DNA of 64,000 bases from Opisthorchis felineus (Eukaryota; Platyhelminthes; Trematoda; Opisthorchiida; Opisthorchiidae), in contig SJOL01009403.1 of the NCBI GenBank assembly GCA_004794785.1, forward strand, positions 1,166,572 through 1,230,571, written 5' to 3'. The notes beneath the pieces were generated by a model. It was not told the DNA's origin and did not search any database. It was given only the letters and a program-made list of their open reading frames with translations. This document shows positions 1 to 13,052 of this stretch, one piece after another (position 1 is the first letter of the stretch; every line of letters starts with the position of its first letter). The translations under genes were made by a program, and so were the position numbers.

Positions 1-96
1 GATTCAGCATAAAATAGCTTCCGCCTCATCGAAACCTGCTTTCTTTTGATGTCCACAAAGGTCCGCCAAGTTTTATTATCTACAGTAGCTACATCC

Positions 97-134
97 ACAC
101 TACTCATCAGGTTGCTGAAAACTCTTTGACAATA
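97..134 (-). repeat. Hammerhead element fragment (stem I arm)
   Basis: The stretch CACACTACTCATCAGGTTGC followed by TGAAAACTCTTTGACA matches the distal stem I arm of the repeat family described at 49170-49330, read on the minus strand. The ribozyme core is missing because similarity stops at 134. Confidence 0.6.
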
Positions 135-3100
135 TATTTACTGTTTGAACTAGATTTTTTTGGTAGAAATGCTTGCTAACAATGCGATACGTTATGTTAT
201 CAGGCCAGAAGTAACAAGCCATTGGCCGCATAAGTCAGCCCTTTGTCTTCGAGCTTATGTGGTCACGAACAAACAACAGATACAACGCCTGGTCTGAAAT
301 ATTCTACATCAAATTAATCTATATCCGATCTGAAAAAAAAATCGTTCAGCTGTAGCACCCTTTCGGTGCCTAACTGCCATGCCACCAGAGGGAGGCACGA
401 GGACTGGGATACTGCCAGGTTGCCTAAGCCTATCCGATCTGAAGAAGGAACACCACGTCATATGCAGTCCTGAGGTGAATTTCGCAATTTGCGCGAAAAG
501 TAACTACCACAAAGCAAGAAACTATCTATATAAACACCGTGAATATACAGAAATATTACAGAGGTCATAAAGTGTGCTTATAAAATTCTCCCAGAGTACA
601 AGTGCAGTAGCCTCCTAAAGGAGAAAAATACTCGTCAAGCCTACACCGATTTTTTCCGTGACTATCCTTACTTGAGAGAACAACCCCTCAGAAACAAAAA
701 CGGGACACTTTCTGGTCCCCCGCATGGCTGGTTTACTCCAAAGGAGAAACTTCACAAAAAGGACACGTGTCAGGGACTAAGATTTACTGGTGGGTTGTCA
801 CACTAGAGTGGCTGGTCTCATAAGCACCTCTGACACATCATTCCATATCTGCGAGCCTTTCTTGAGTAGACCGGGCTTGGTCGGTAATATAATCGAGAAT
901 ATGAGTGCGATACGTTCCAATGGATCGCGCCAAATGGCAATACTGAGTGGGGCTTGCCAATCTGGAAGAATGGCTGAAGCAACGCATCAACTCGATATTT
1001 ATCGAGTTCCCAACTATTATCATCCCTTTTGGTTGTTTCACTCACTGGAATATGCCCTCATGATAACTTTACGGTTTCATAGCTCCTACTTGAGTTTTCC
1101 TAACTGGTACAAGCACTACTAAGTTCGAGTAGTCTGGGTGATAAGGTTTGACCATCTTTACGCTTAGCTAGAGTGCCTCAGTTTTGTGTAGGCAACAGTA
1201 CAGAATGTGTGACGCTTATGCGTCGGGCAAGGTGGAATAATCTTTACCGTACTGACAGAAGTTCCACCTAAAATTTCAAGCCGGTGAATAAGTTATGCGA
1301 CATGGTTTTTATTATTCAACCGTCTCATGAAGAGACCGTCGTGTACCCTCAATGGTTTATTCGGGGGAGAGCTCTTTGACTACTTCCACACTCGGTGGAC
1401 TTTTTAGCTCCCATATTTGGGAACGTCGTTATTTGAAGTAGCTACCAGTCAACGGCAACTTTTGGAAGATGTCTTGCGCAAGCAGTGCACAATTTGGCTT
1501 CGAACAATATACGGGTAGTGTGCATTCCGTAGTGCAGTGTAGGAAGTCAACAAACCTGTGCAGGGAACCTCTTAATCACCAACTGCATCGCCGTACTAAC
1601 TCGTCTCACCTAGACTTTGAGAATAGCCTAGACGTGGAAAAAACTGGTAGTGGGTCCTTCCCACTCCCGTGTGATGGCTGGGAAAATCGCAAACTGGATG
1701 TGACCTAAATTACAGGTAGGTTCATTGATGGAACTGAGTGAGTGAAAAGCACTGAAGGTGGTTGGTTCTCGTTCAACTCTAGGGAAACATGCTCGGGAAA
1801 CATGCTCTGCGGCAGCGTGGGACTGGCTCATGAGGATGACGTCTTTATATGGATGTGCAAGTAAGCAATTGCTAACTGGGAAGTCTATCCTCATAACCAT
1901 GTCAGTCCGATCTAACGTTTGCTTTCATGAGGTGTATCTCTTACGATCAAAATATGACTTGGCTTCGTAGATCGGTGGGAGTCTGTTCGTGTCGAGCGTC
2001 GCCCTTTTTGACGTGTTTCACATACACACCCTTCATGTACGATTACCCGACCCCGTTAAAGGCTGTTTACAGAGCGTCACCACCTTGTGAGTATAAAGTC
2101 ACCCTTTTTAGTTAGAAATAGGACCTTCGAATGGCTATTGCGGTGCTCAAAGTTTACCTAAAACCGCCATCTAAAGGATCAGGAAACCGATTCTCTGTAC
2201 GCCCCAAAAACAGCCAAAGCCCTCAGGCGCTTGCGCTTCCTGTGATCCGGCCTGTTCATATACGCGTAACATGCAATGGCATGTGGTTTATAGTCGAACG
2301 CCTTGTTTGTATCTTTGCAGAACTTGTGCGACCAGCCTGACTGTTCAGTCGTAAAAGTGATATCTTCAACCCAATTTGTGGGTGCTGTTTTCGTATACTG
2401 GTGTGTTACTCGCTCCACTTACCAGACTCTTGAAGCCTTGGCCCCCCCCCTTATTGGTCTAAATCGAGATGTAGCCGGTGTCGTCTTCAGGCGATTACTT
2501 GAACTGACGGGATACGCGAATAAACTGGATACTGGTTTATCTAGCGAGAGTAGATCGATCGAATTAAACAGAGGAACTACCTCATCTATATGACTATTGT
2601 ATGTCTGAGCAGCTACAGAGGAGTGATATCAGATTCGGTAATCCTTACGGGTCAACAACAGAGGATAAATTTCCAGTTAGTAAGACATGAATTTATTGAG
2701 CCATACCAAATCAGAACCGTTGAGATCAAAACCAGGTAATAAATGGACTCTTCCAAGAATAGGGATGAGGTAATCATGGTCAGCCAGCAAGCAGGCAGAA
2801 AAAGTGCGACGATGTTTTAAGAATTTGTATTGTTTGGTAGCAGCTTAGCTTTGGAACGTGTCGCGTATACCATACAAGGGATGAATAACATCAGCTCAAA
2901 AGTTATCAAATTTACCGAGACGGTTACAACGTGTGACCTATCAGTGAATTCCTGGACGGCCCGCACCATTTAGATGGTAGTTTGCAGGATCTAACGAATA
3001 TGGTGTAGCCTTTGCTTATCCGTTTTCAGGCCTGAAACTTGACCACTAGTACTTCACCGCAATTCAAGACTCACTAGAGAAGCAGATGGATTATGGGTGT

Positions 3101-5661
3101 TTAGTGTTAAACCACCCGCTTTGAGATTTACATGCATTACACTAATTTCCCACTCTGGGCTGCAGGAGGTCTCTGGTGCGAACTCCACACCAGATTACTG
3201 TGAATGTCACCTGTAAATTTATGAAACCGAGACTGAGCGTGTATGGGAGTGTCTAGGACGGAAATGGAAACCTATTCTTTCGCAAAGGACTATGCCATTC
3301 GACAATGCGCAGGATAGAAACCATTCCCGTGCTGCACAAGAGTTTGTATGCGCTTGGGATTTAGAGTTGTTGATAAGTACAAGCCCATCTGTCACCTACT
3401 ACAAAATGCAGTACAGCGCACGTTCCCCGCAGCTGGCCCCATATGCTTGGCAAGAACGACACGAATACCAATGCTACTTGTGGAAGCTAGCCTATCCGTT
3501 TTGCTCACCCAAAGTTGTGTTTACAAATATGAATATACGTAGGGAACAAAAAGACACCTCTCGATCCACATTGCAGACTATTTGCCAAAATGGGCATTCA
3601 GCTTGGTAAGTAAGTTTCCAAGGCCTGCCGTTGCAAAACACATTGTAAACGCATACAACTGTAGTGGCGTACCAGACTCTTCCGGGTTACATGTCTTCAA
3701 ATTAAACCAGTCCTTGCTCGCAGACTTTAGCTACGAGACACCTCAAACTCAATCTGTGTTCAGGAAGAAATGGTTCTAAGTTTTCATTACCTTGATAGGG
3801 CTGGACAAAAGACCAATAGGACCAATCATGTTCTACGTCACCAAATCCGTTTCCCCATATTGTTTGTTCTTGTCGTATGAATGAATCGTCTTAGGACCCA
3901 TGATATCACAAAGGTCAGTTAGTCGAACCTTCCTTATGCCGGTTTCATGAAGAGTGACTGCTGTTTATTTTAAAAGTGGTGAGAACGAACCCCAAACTGG
4001 TTGTCGTGGAAACGAAGCTTTTACTGGTCTCAAATTATTTGCTCTGCACTCGGAAATGAAATAAGTGACTGAGGGAGGTGAATACAAAGATTCGATAAGG
4101 AAGATTTTTCCGTTGTGTGGTGCCCGAACATAGGTCTCTAAATCTTCTTATTTGAGACCACAAAAGTGACAGAGTGACCAGACCAAGTTCAACATCTCAG
4201 TCTTTTCACAAGTAACTAAATAGCATTTCTGAGTAGTTTTGTTTAGTCTCCGTCAACTTGGTGAAATATACTGAAACATAAGGTCATTATTTATTCATAG
4301 ACTTGTAGTAGAATACGCACGGTTGAATGAATGACAGCGCAAGGCAAACTGAGAACCGGTCGATGAACACCATAGTGATGGAGCAACAGAACTCCTGAGG
4401 TTGACCAAGTGCACTTCCGGAAGTTGGTCTTGCAGTACTGAGTCCTCGAGGGACTGGGCGTGTCTACAGTACAGTTTCCGTTCAACTACCAACAAATGAC
4501 AGGAAGGTACTTGCGTTTGTGATAGTGGACAGATTGAACGCGGACTTTTAACAAAAGTCTGTTTCTTCCGTCGGTCTCTTGCTTTTTATCTTTCGGAAAA
4601 CGGAGTAAACCACGGTTACAAAACAAGCTCAAACTAGTAGGAATGATACCAGTAATCGGTCAAAAGTGGTTGCACTCATTATTAGAGAGGGATCAAAGGA
4701 TGGATTTTATCCTGGAGTAAAACTACAATTTTATTATCACTGGACAAATCAACAAGGAAACAGTTTGCAGTATGAAACAAACCTGCGTCCAAAGTTGTAC
4801 TTCAATTTTGAGACCAAGCAGTCACGTAGCCCGGATTTGACATTCTTTTGGCACATACCTTCCAAGTAATTCAGGGGAATCACGATAGGGGACGACTCGG
4901 TCAGTAGCTTGCGTCTTCTTTCGTTAGCCACTTTGAACTAATCGTTCACATGATGAACTAAGAACTTGTCAGTTTGGATGGAATCGTGACGTGGATTTTT
5001 GACTCTCCATTTCTCCAGACAGCAATATGTAATTCTGTATGGTTCAAAATGAAAGTGAGAAAACAAGCGAGTAGCGGCGGCAAACCGATAAGTACTTACT
5101 AAAAAGCACAACCATACCAAGAAAAAAGGGGCGAATCCTGCCTAAGATGAGGATTTTCTCTTGAATGACTTAAAGTGCCAATTATCCAAAAGACTGTATA
5201 AGAAAATGGAAACAAGTAACTGAAGTTTCGATCTTATATCGTTCTACACGCTACAGTGTACCTCGGTTAAGTTGGCCAAAGTTTTAGAGTCCGTTGTTAC
5301 AATTACCCACCAAAAAGCCATTGTTCTGACAAGACTTTTAAAGTAGACAGAACATCAGTAGCAACGCAAGATTACAGTCTGTACAAAGGTGCTTTTAGCC
5401 ACACAATTGAGAATGGGCACCCAGGTCGCCTATATGCTGCTGCGGCGAAGTGAGCAGTGGTCACCAGGTAGTGTTCGGTTCTGCCATCGTTGTTAGCCCG
5501 TATACTGTGCGCAATACTAACAAGCTCACTCCTGGTTTTCTCCGCTTCCATTCAACTCAGGACATGCACTTTTTACACATCGCTAGATGCGATGTCAACT
5601 GAACCGATCAAAAAGTTTGATTTGCTGCTTACCGAAATTTCGATGGAGGTTTTTTTGTAAA

Positions 5662-5733
5662 TGAAGTCAATCTACGCTGATAAACCGACACACTGTACAG
5701 CGTTTATGGGTTATTCAGGGTAGATTGGCTTCA
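5662..5733. repeat. Imperfect palindrome, related to 19316-19360
   Basis: TGAAGTCAATCTAC (5662-5675) and GTAGATTGGCTTCA (5720-5733) are inverted copies with 13 of 14 matches. The interior holds CACTGTACAGC. A second copy of the left half and of the CACTGTACAGC block occurs at 19316-19360. This is a small dispersed repeat of unknown family. Confidence 0.55.
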
Positions 5734-6699
5734 CTTGCAGGACGCAAACATAATTAAAAATTCCCAAATCTTCTCACATTACCAACTCTAAGATAACGCT
5801 GAAGGCTGTCGGGGTTCGAAGCACCAAGTGCGGAACTTGGCGTGCTGTTTGCTCTCAGGATTCCCCAACCATCACTGCTCTTATCAGCATTTTCACCGAG
5901 TTTCGAATCCCGTTTCAGCTATGCACAGGCCGTATTATCAGGCCCCAAGTATTTATGAAAGAGGCTATGTTCGTAGTTATGTGCAATGCACTGTGCAAAT
6001 CCAATTTACCGGGTGAACAGCAATGGTCTTGGCATTTCAGTCAGTCAGTATGAATCGAAACACCACCGTGGTACACTCATTCATCCAACATGAGTCCCAC
6101 AGAGCAGCTGGGATGAGTTTTAATCGAGCGTCATAATTTAGGCTTCAACCGTCACTTTCCTTGTATTGCACTCGAAAGATGTTCATCTCCCACAAAGCGA
6201 CATGCCAAACCATAAAAGCCTCTAACTTGTTAATTGGCCTACTGCGAATTTTTCGTTCTATTTTTTAATATCATGACCGTAACATGCCAAGCCCTCTTGA
6301 TCTTCCAGATGACACTTCTCCTCGCGAAAGAATGCTACTGCAGGCCGTAGTTTTATAAAAAGTGCTCACTTGACTCATTGATGCATGTACGATCTGGTTG
6401 GTTTTGAGGTCACCGTTATCTTAGTGTGCTTCACACGCACGAAATCGCAAATAAGATCTTTTGAATACATGTGAGTTGGTACCACTTTCACCTCATTTTG
6501 TCTGAGAGATTTTTTTGGAAGATACTTGGTTATGCTAAAACAGCGCTCAAATCAACTTGCTGGGGACTGGTCATCGTTGTTTTGTTTGATTTTGGTTGTC
6601 ACCATTTCCGGCGTCCAAGTTAAAAGAAATTTCTCTGTTCACCAGTTACGTTGATAATCCAGCTGACAGAAAAATAGATGTTACTTTTCAACAGATACA

Positions 6700-7075
6700 T
6701 TCATTTGCATATAAATCTAATTTTTACACGACACTCAACTGAATCTCTCGTTTAGGATATTCTTCAACTGAACATGCTGCACAAAGGCCGCCTTATGTTT
6801 CACTTGGTACGATATTCGAGATATCGTAGTATGTTCTCATAAAGGATTATGTCTACCTGATGAGCCCCAAGAAGGGCGAAACTGGTCGTGGGCTATCGAA
6901 GAGTTTTCAGCAACCTTGTGAGTAGTTTCCTTAATGAAAACACTGCGACTTCTCGAATATCATACCAACTGAAACATGAGGCGGCCTTTGTGCAGCACAT
7001 TCAGTTGAAGAGTATCATAAACAAGAGATTCAGTTGAGTGTCCCGTGAAAATCAGATTAATATGCAAATAAGTGT
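6700..7075. mobile_element. Head-to-head hammerhead element pair
   Basis: The left arm (about 6700-6845) is in minus orientation and contains TCAACTGAACATGCTGCACA and AAGGCCGCCTTATGTTTCAC. The right arm (6951-7070) carries the inverted copies, AACTGAAACATGAGGCGGCC and TTTGTGCAGCACATTCAGTT. The + ribozyme at 6851-6893 lies between them. Together they form a fold-back of about 370 bases. The right arm continues into the second + copy at 7100-7190, so the + unit is tandem with a period near 290 bases. Confidence 0.75.
6851..6893 (+). ncRNA. Type I hammerhead ribozyme, intact core (copy at 6.85 kb)
   Basis: Core elements in order are: stem I strand GTCTAC (6851-6856), CTGATGA (6857-6863), stem II GCCCCAAGAAGGGC (6864-6877; 4 bp with a 6-nt loop), GAAA (6878-6881), short stem III ACTGGT, cleavage triplet GTC with predicted scission after C6887, and stem I strand GTGGGC (6888-6893). 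GTCTAC pairs with GTGGGC over 6 bp with two G-U pairs. A distal extension, CTCATAAAGG upstream with CCTTGTGAG downstream, pairs with one bulge. All catalytic positions of the consensus (CUGAUGA, GAAA, UH) are present. Confidence 0.82.
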
Positions 7076-7099
7076 TTTTGTCGAAATCAGCCAAGTTTG

Positions 7100-7190
7100 G
7101 GTTCAAGTAGAACATAAGGTTGGCGGAAACTCGGGGACTGTGCCTACCTGCTGAGTCGCAAGAAAGGTTAAATCGGTCATGAGCTATTGA
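7100..7190 (+). repeat. Degenerate hammerhead element copy
   Basis: GTTCAAGTAGAACATAAGGT, GGCGGAAACTCGGGGACTG and CCTACCTGCTGAG are clear family matches. The core is broken: CTGATGA reads CTGCTGA and GAAA reads TTAAA, so it should be inactive. It is the downstream unit of the + tandem that begins at 6851. Confidence 0.7.
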
Positions 7191-8163
7191 AGGTGTTCCT
7201 TTTCTTTACACGGCACTACCTATAAGGCCGGTTAAAACACTGTACCTATTTCGCCCCCGTGGGGGCTCACTGGGTACGCCAAGTCCTCCAATTTCACTCA
7301 ATCTTACGTCATAATTTAACACCGACTTGTACGTATCCGGCTATAAGCACTCACTTGAGGGTAAAGTTGGCGTTAACTGGAGACAAGTGAAATTCACCTG
7401 AATCCGTCGTTTACAGTATACTTCATAGCAGTACTTGCGGCTGATGAATATTATAGAGGAGCGGTTCAGCTAAAGGTTAGCTGAGTCTCCGGTTTGCAAC
7501 AGCGGTTTTTGCTAATATCCAGAGCAAAGTCGTGGTCAGAAACATAGCAGGGAGCATGTTGGATCATCTCTGGATAAATTCGCAGACTCCGAACCTGTGA
7601 AATGCAGTGCAGGGCAAGCAAAGTGACCATAAGAGCGTTCTGCACTTAGCGTGATGATGCTTTGAGTGTGTAGTGCGTACGAAATCTACTACTATCACGA
7701 TTTTGACGAGCAACTTCTTTGAAGGATGAGCTGAAAATTCACTTCCAGCAGAGAAAATCACAAAACGTAAGTGGTTTCACCGGTGTCTCGGACGATGTTT
7801 GAAAAGTAGGTACTATTACTGACCGGGAATCAGCGTATTCTGCTCAATCATGTGACTGAACTAGTGATAACTATACCGAAAATGCTAATAACACGTGACT
7901 GGTTTGGTCATACGACTTAAGGCGATGACATTGGTTACAAAACTCAGAAAGATAGTGATCAATTTTCCTTTTGCAACAAGTTCGGATACTATCTCTTCAC
8001 TGCCGAATCTGACTTCAAAAACTATTTCCAATACCAGTTTTACTTTTTCACCTGAGAGATAAGCCTCGTTGGGCGTTTTGACACGAGCTGTCATTTGTCT
8101 CTTTGAAACCAACTGCTGGTTACACAACACTCTGTGTTGGTATCGATAAGAATGCATGCTTTC

Positions 8164-8282
8164 TTGGTTGTTGATCAGGTGGCTGTGCGCACTGATGATG
8201 TCTCCTCGTATGGTGACGAAACGTTTGCAAGTCAATTGCCAACCTCGGCGAACAGATCAACAGCCACCTGATCAACAACCAA
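8164..8282. repeat. Perfect 23-bp inverted repeat
   Basis: TTGGTTGTTGATCAGGTGGC and the next three bases TGT (8164-8186) are exactly reverse-complementary to 8260-8282 (ACAGCCACCTGATCAACAAC, then CAA). The two arms are separated by 73 bases. The flanks do not continue the match. It could be a fold-back insertion or the ends of a very short element. Confidence 0.7.
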
Positions 8283-10127
8283 TAAACTCACCCGAGCTAC
8301 CAATATTTTGAGGATGTGCTCTCAAAAGCTTTATTTGAGATATACGTTCTGAGACCATGTGAAAACCCTTTCTGCCGTTTCAGTGTTTACTGCCAACCTC
8401 AGTTTAGTTATCTTTTATAGCTCTTACTTCCCTGCTTGTTGTGTCAGCTTACTCCTGACACAACATAAAGTTAACGTACAAAATTTGGTACCCTGCTCTT
8501 TAATCAGCCTTTTCCTACTCTCATACGGAAAAGAGGGAGGACACCCGTTGCGCGGTTGATGCGTTTCTTAGGAAGTCTTTAATCCACAGGAAGCCGCTCA
8601 CCCGTAAATAAAGTATTTTCTATTGATCACTTTCCAGCTGACCAGCTCCACTCAGTTTACGTTGGTTGCATTTGAGTTCATGGGTTTGATAACATAACTG
8701 TTTCACAGATGGGCAGGTGTGAACAACACGGTGAGTTACACGGTGCAACGATAGCGGGTAATCCTAAGACGCATGAATGACAAGCACAGTGGATCGGGCA
8801 CTAGGAGATGTGGTCGTTGCATACCAGGTTGGGCGCGTTTATCTCAGGTGTCCTATTTTTATTCCAAGATAAGAAGACTATGATTTAAAGGGCCTATATG
8901 TAAAGACTCTGACTGTTTATGTATGTACGCTGGACAACCAAACATTCGTGGCAAAAGGCCAGTGAGTGGGAATATAATTTACAGGAATTAACACTTTCAC
9001 TTCTCTTTTGTAGTCGGAAGGTTTATGAAAACTGTTTATGCAGACAGTGCAATCACCAGTAGCTCCGAGTGGATACAGCGTTTTAGTCGAAACTAACCGC
9101 GACCACAAGGGAAAAGAATACTGGTATTTCATATATTTCAGGTCAGTCCGTGCCTCTATTGAAAAAAACCCGTGGACATGAAAACTTCACAGCTGGTGAG
9201 AATAAGTTTGCACGTGAGCCAACTATCACACTTGTTGAGAATAGTGATGTGGTATCGTTGTGACCAGTGGATTCAGGGTGAACTTCTGCTAAATCGTGAT
9301 CACTCACTACAAAAATGCGCTCGGAATTTCGCCCACCAAGGGAAGTTAAATAGGCTATGGTTTGACGGGGTACCTTACCTATCGGACGCTCGCTGAAGAA
9401 CGTAACAGCTTGCAGTGTGATCATCTTCCTCTGAGGAACACTTTCTCTCAGAGGGTCATTTAAGGTGAAGCTCAACTCAAAAGGGACAATATTTGATTGG
9501 CCTTCAGAGGGGTAAAGCTGTATTTTTTAGCATAAAATTTGTGCAATTCTCCTAACAGGGCGCCATATTTTGAACAAAACTTGACTACTGATTAGTTACC
9601 AAGTTTGTCAGGGCAGAGAGGGGACATACATAGCGACTGTTAGCAATGTTTTATTATTTTAGTGACGGATGTGGAACATTCGTGATTACAATAACGATGG
9701 AAAACAGCGATGGTGCAAACGGCCTCAGATGACCGCTGTCATGATAGCCTTAAAGGCGGAGTTAGAATCTCTTGCGCACGCAGGTTCCAAGTAATATTGA
9801 TGGGCGATCGTCAGAAATAGAGGTTTCGGTTTTTTTTTAGTTAAACCCAGATAAACGAGGTGGGGTTCAGTTTGATCTCCGACTCGTGTGAGCTGAGTAC
9901 GACATTATCATGCCGATGTGATAAACACCGACCAATGTATGTGACTGCAACAGCATGAAAAGCGGATGAACTGTTTGCACTCCTGTGGAGTGTAATCCTC
10001 TTGTGTTGTGCACGGGACCCATTGGTTAGACAAGATTAACGCGATTTAAGGTTCAGGTCAAGTTGTACTTGATCTTGTTGGCTAGAGCTTGACTATGGTA
10101 ACAGGACCACATTTTTTAGACGTAATA

Positions 10128-10216
10128 CACTACTCATTAGGTTGCTGAAATTTCGTCGACAGCCCACGACAGGTTTTGCCCTTCTTGGGGCTCATCAGGT
10201 AGGCGCAGTCCCACAT
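10128..10216 (-). repeat. Hammerhead element copy, core mutated
   Basis: Read on the minus strand it gives GGGACTGCGCCTACCTGATG, AGCCCCAAGAAGGG, then CAAAACCTGTCGTGGGCTGT. CTGATGA (complement of 10192-10198) and stem II are intact. The G of GAAA is changed to A, which removes an essential core base. GCCTAC pairs with GTGGGC, as in other copies. Confidence 0.72.
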
Positions 10217-10799
10217 TCTCCTCTGCTCCTCCTGCATTGTGAAGTAATTTTATCGTCGAATAGCTACACTAACCGCTTCTTTGTTTCCTCTTATCTGAGA
10301 ACGGCCTGCTTCTCAAAAGTCTATCGGGTCATTATATTGGTTACTCACTTGTTTTAAAGGTTGGTAGTATCTACTCTCGCTTGGGACCACATTTACAGCA
10401 GACGACGACTGAGGGTCACTTTTCAATGCAGTTCCCAACGATCACCAATGGTCAAGAAAAGCACATTTAACGTGGGTTACACCTATCACCCAATTTGCTT
10501 GCTAATGAAGAAGTGGACGACGCAGAGGTAAAGCTGTGTTTGGGAATAGTGTTGTACTGATTGCCTTTGTAGGCGAAAAGTGAATTTGTTTAAATGAACA
10601 AATGAATCACTAACCGCGGCTCAAACACCCTAACCACACTGTCCAAGACATAAAATCTCTGTGATTTCGATATTTTTCTGTACTGACCATTCATTCGTTT
10701 GTTATTAACAGCCTTAAACTGTTGGAAAACAGATGGATGAGCCTGACAACTAGCCCAGAGTTCAAAGACGAAGTGTCCCACCGCGCCAAAAATGCACTG

Positions 10800-11930
10800 G
10801 CTTGTTCATTTTTTATGCCGTGTCAAAGGAAATCTCGGATGTCAGATCGGTCAGCGTAAATAATTGGTGCGGGCTTGGTGCCCTAACTATCGCGATTATA
10901 ATCAGTTTCGTAATGGAGCCCCTGGCTGACACAGATAATAAATTGAACCCTGGATCATCCACCGTAAAAGTTTACCAAGTGCCATTCAACAGACCCACTC
11001 CCAGAACTATAGTAACATCTGAATCGCGTACAATTATAATGCGTGACCCTGTACTGTGTCAATAAAAGCGCATTGTGCGCGAGTTAGATCTGTCCTAGGC
11101 CACACCTTAGATGCCCCCATCATCATACCTACAAACGCGCTCACGCCACTTTTACAAGTGCTATCTTCCCACTTGCTACTCGAACCCAGGTATCTAGTAA
11201 TGGATATTCAAGTCGCCTCACTTGACGCTTCAAAATTGTATAAACCTGAAGACGCTCGCGGAAAACATGATTGCCTATGCGTATTTTTTGACAGCGATTA
11301 GGGAGTTTCAGGATACAATGTGTCCGTGAAAATCCTCGATGAGGAAGGAGCTAAGTTCTTAATTGAGCTATAGCCTTAGGTTATCCGTACAGTGTTCTTT
11401 GACTCCTTTCGGACTGAACCGAACAACCTACACTTTACCCACGATGAATAGACATACACCACTTCAGATGAACTCGTCCACTACATCCTAAGTTGCAGTC
11501 ACGCAACTGAGTGGCAGTCGAGCAAAGGAGCCTTTAGACACTTTGAAGTATTCGTCACATTGGCTGGAAGTGCTAGACAAACGAAGGTTGACTGCACGAT
11601 CCAAAATATAGCCTGATAGTAATGGACCACCGTGTTTGATTCATAACGCACAGGAAAAGAAGAAAGGGTTTGTATCCCATCAAGCTTTATCGAATAGCAT
11701 CAAACCAGTGGCTAGCGTTCAAAGCTAAGGTAATACCTCTTTTTCTTATGAAATCGTCATCTCAGAATCGCCGATTTTGTCACCTAGATGGCAGAAATAA
11801 AAAACAATACACGGCACCAGTCACGTCTTTTTTTACTTGGGGATTTCGCCCAGCTGGAGTTTGGGCCCGAAAGGAATCCAGAAGAAAAAGCAACTGTGGA
11901 GCTCCACATCTCAACCACCTGAATTAAAAA
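10800..11930 (+). pseudogene. Decayed coding-like region, unidentified
   Basis: Long stretches of frame, such as KEISDVRSVSVNNWCGLGAL and PRYLVMDIQVASLDASKLYK, are broken by single stops and frame changes through about 11610, and a further open frame runs 11670-11927. Reading through the stops gives plausible protein-like sequence (SGYNVSVKILDEEGAKFLIE). I do not recognise a family. It could be an old retroelement or a dead host gene. Confidence 0.3.
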
Positions 11931-13052
11931 AAAATCAAAAAATAGTCGATGAATGTATTGCCAGTATCCGAAAAAATATGGCGCTACACAAGATTGATAA
12001 TGCTGTGCCTTAACTGGTACAAAACACTAACGTGTTCCTTTCGTGTTCCTTAAGTCTTCCGAGACGGATATCTTCTCTCACAGACCACCTTTCTCTCGGC
12101 AATCGGGTATTTATTCCAGAGCTCCCTCCTTATTCTGAGCTAGGCGCCACGTACGACAGTGACTAACAACGCGTAATTACATAGTCTTCTGACCACCTAG
12201 TCTTGCTTTGCTAAAGCGCGTCATCTTGATCTTTTCCGTAAGCGACACAAAGTTCCTGGTAGCAACCCTCAACTAAAGAAGACTAATGTAATACCACGTT
12301 TAGCAAGTAAATAAGTTCTGTTAAGCCGCATAGCAACGATCACACATCATCTCTTAGCCTGTTTTGAATGGGTATAGTTCAGTCCATTAGGTTTTATCCA
12401 GTAAGCGCAATAACTCAAGAACACACACCTTCCAACCATTCCTAACGGGATTTTGACGATATCTGAGCGCCTCTCTCTTAGAATTACGTAATTCCATCCC
12501 TAATAACGACGAACTACATGAATAAGAAGGAATAAGATTTCTTATTGAGAAAACATTCGACTTGCAAAAGTTGGCCTTCTCGAAGTGTTTGCCGGGAGGA
12601 GGTTTCCTGTATAGGGGGTATCCTGTAACATTTTATCTCTCTATGGCGCTAAGCGACCAAAAAATCCCGTTCGTCCAATGTTATCTCAAGTGTAGCGGTG
12701 AGGATTTCAAGTTCAGTTTAAGACATCAACTTCCTGAATAAAGTTGTGCTGGTTTGACATGTAACGGTAAAAAATGATATTGATGTTAACATAAAAGGCT
12801 GATTCTTGCCTATTTATCCACTGGTATGGTGCCACATCCAAGAGTCCTGTGAATACTTACGAAGATATATCGTGTGTGTCCTAAGAAGCACCATGAGGTC
12901 AACAGAGGTCCACTACTCAAACTTTGCTACATTCCTTCTAACTTATTTTGTTGCCTAACTCTAATAATGTTAGACTAGTCTAGAAATTTTTATAGAGTGA
13001 ATGGTGCGTTAATTTTTTTACTGCTTGTTTACGTACACTCCATTCCCATTAG

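Larger units (their letters stand above)
1..13052. other. Region upstream of the first TRPM exon found
   Basis: No exon could be supported here. The open frames are short and overlap on both strands. A TRPM gene should have at least one more N-terminal exon ending in phase 0; the only phase-compatible candidate I noticed (near 11709-11729) has no family match. The region holds hammerhead-element copies (97-134, 6700-7190, 10128-10216), an inverted repeat (8164-8282), a palindromic repeat (5662-5733) and a stop-rich region at 10800-11930 that looks like a decayed gene. It may be an upstream intron of the TRPM gene or intergenic DNA. Confidence 0.5.

Noticed and set aside
11690..11729. Possible upstream TRPM exon ending FKAK before a GTAATA donor
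   Set aside because: Phase fits exon 13053 but there is no acceptor with a pyrimidine tract and no match to the expected TRPM sequence before the first exon.
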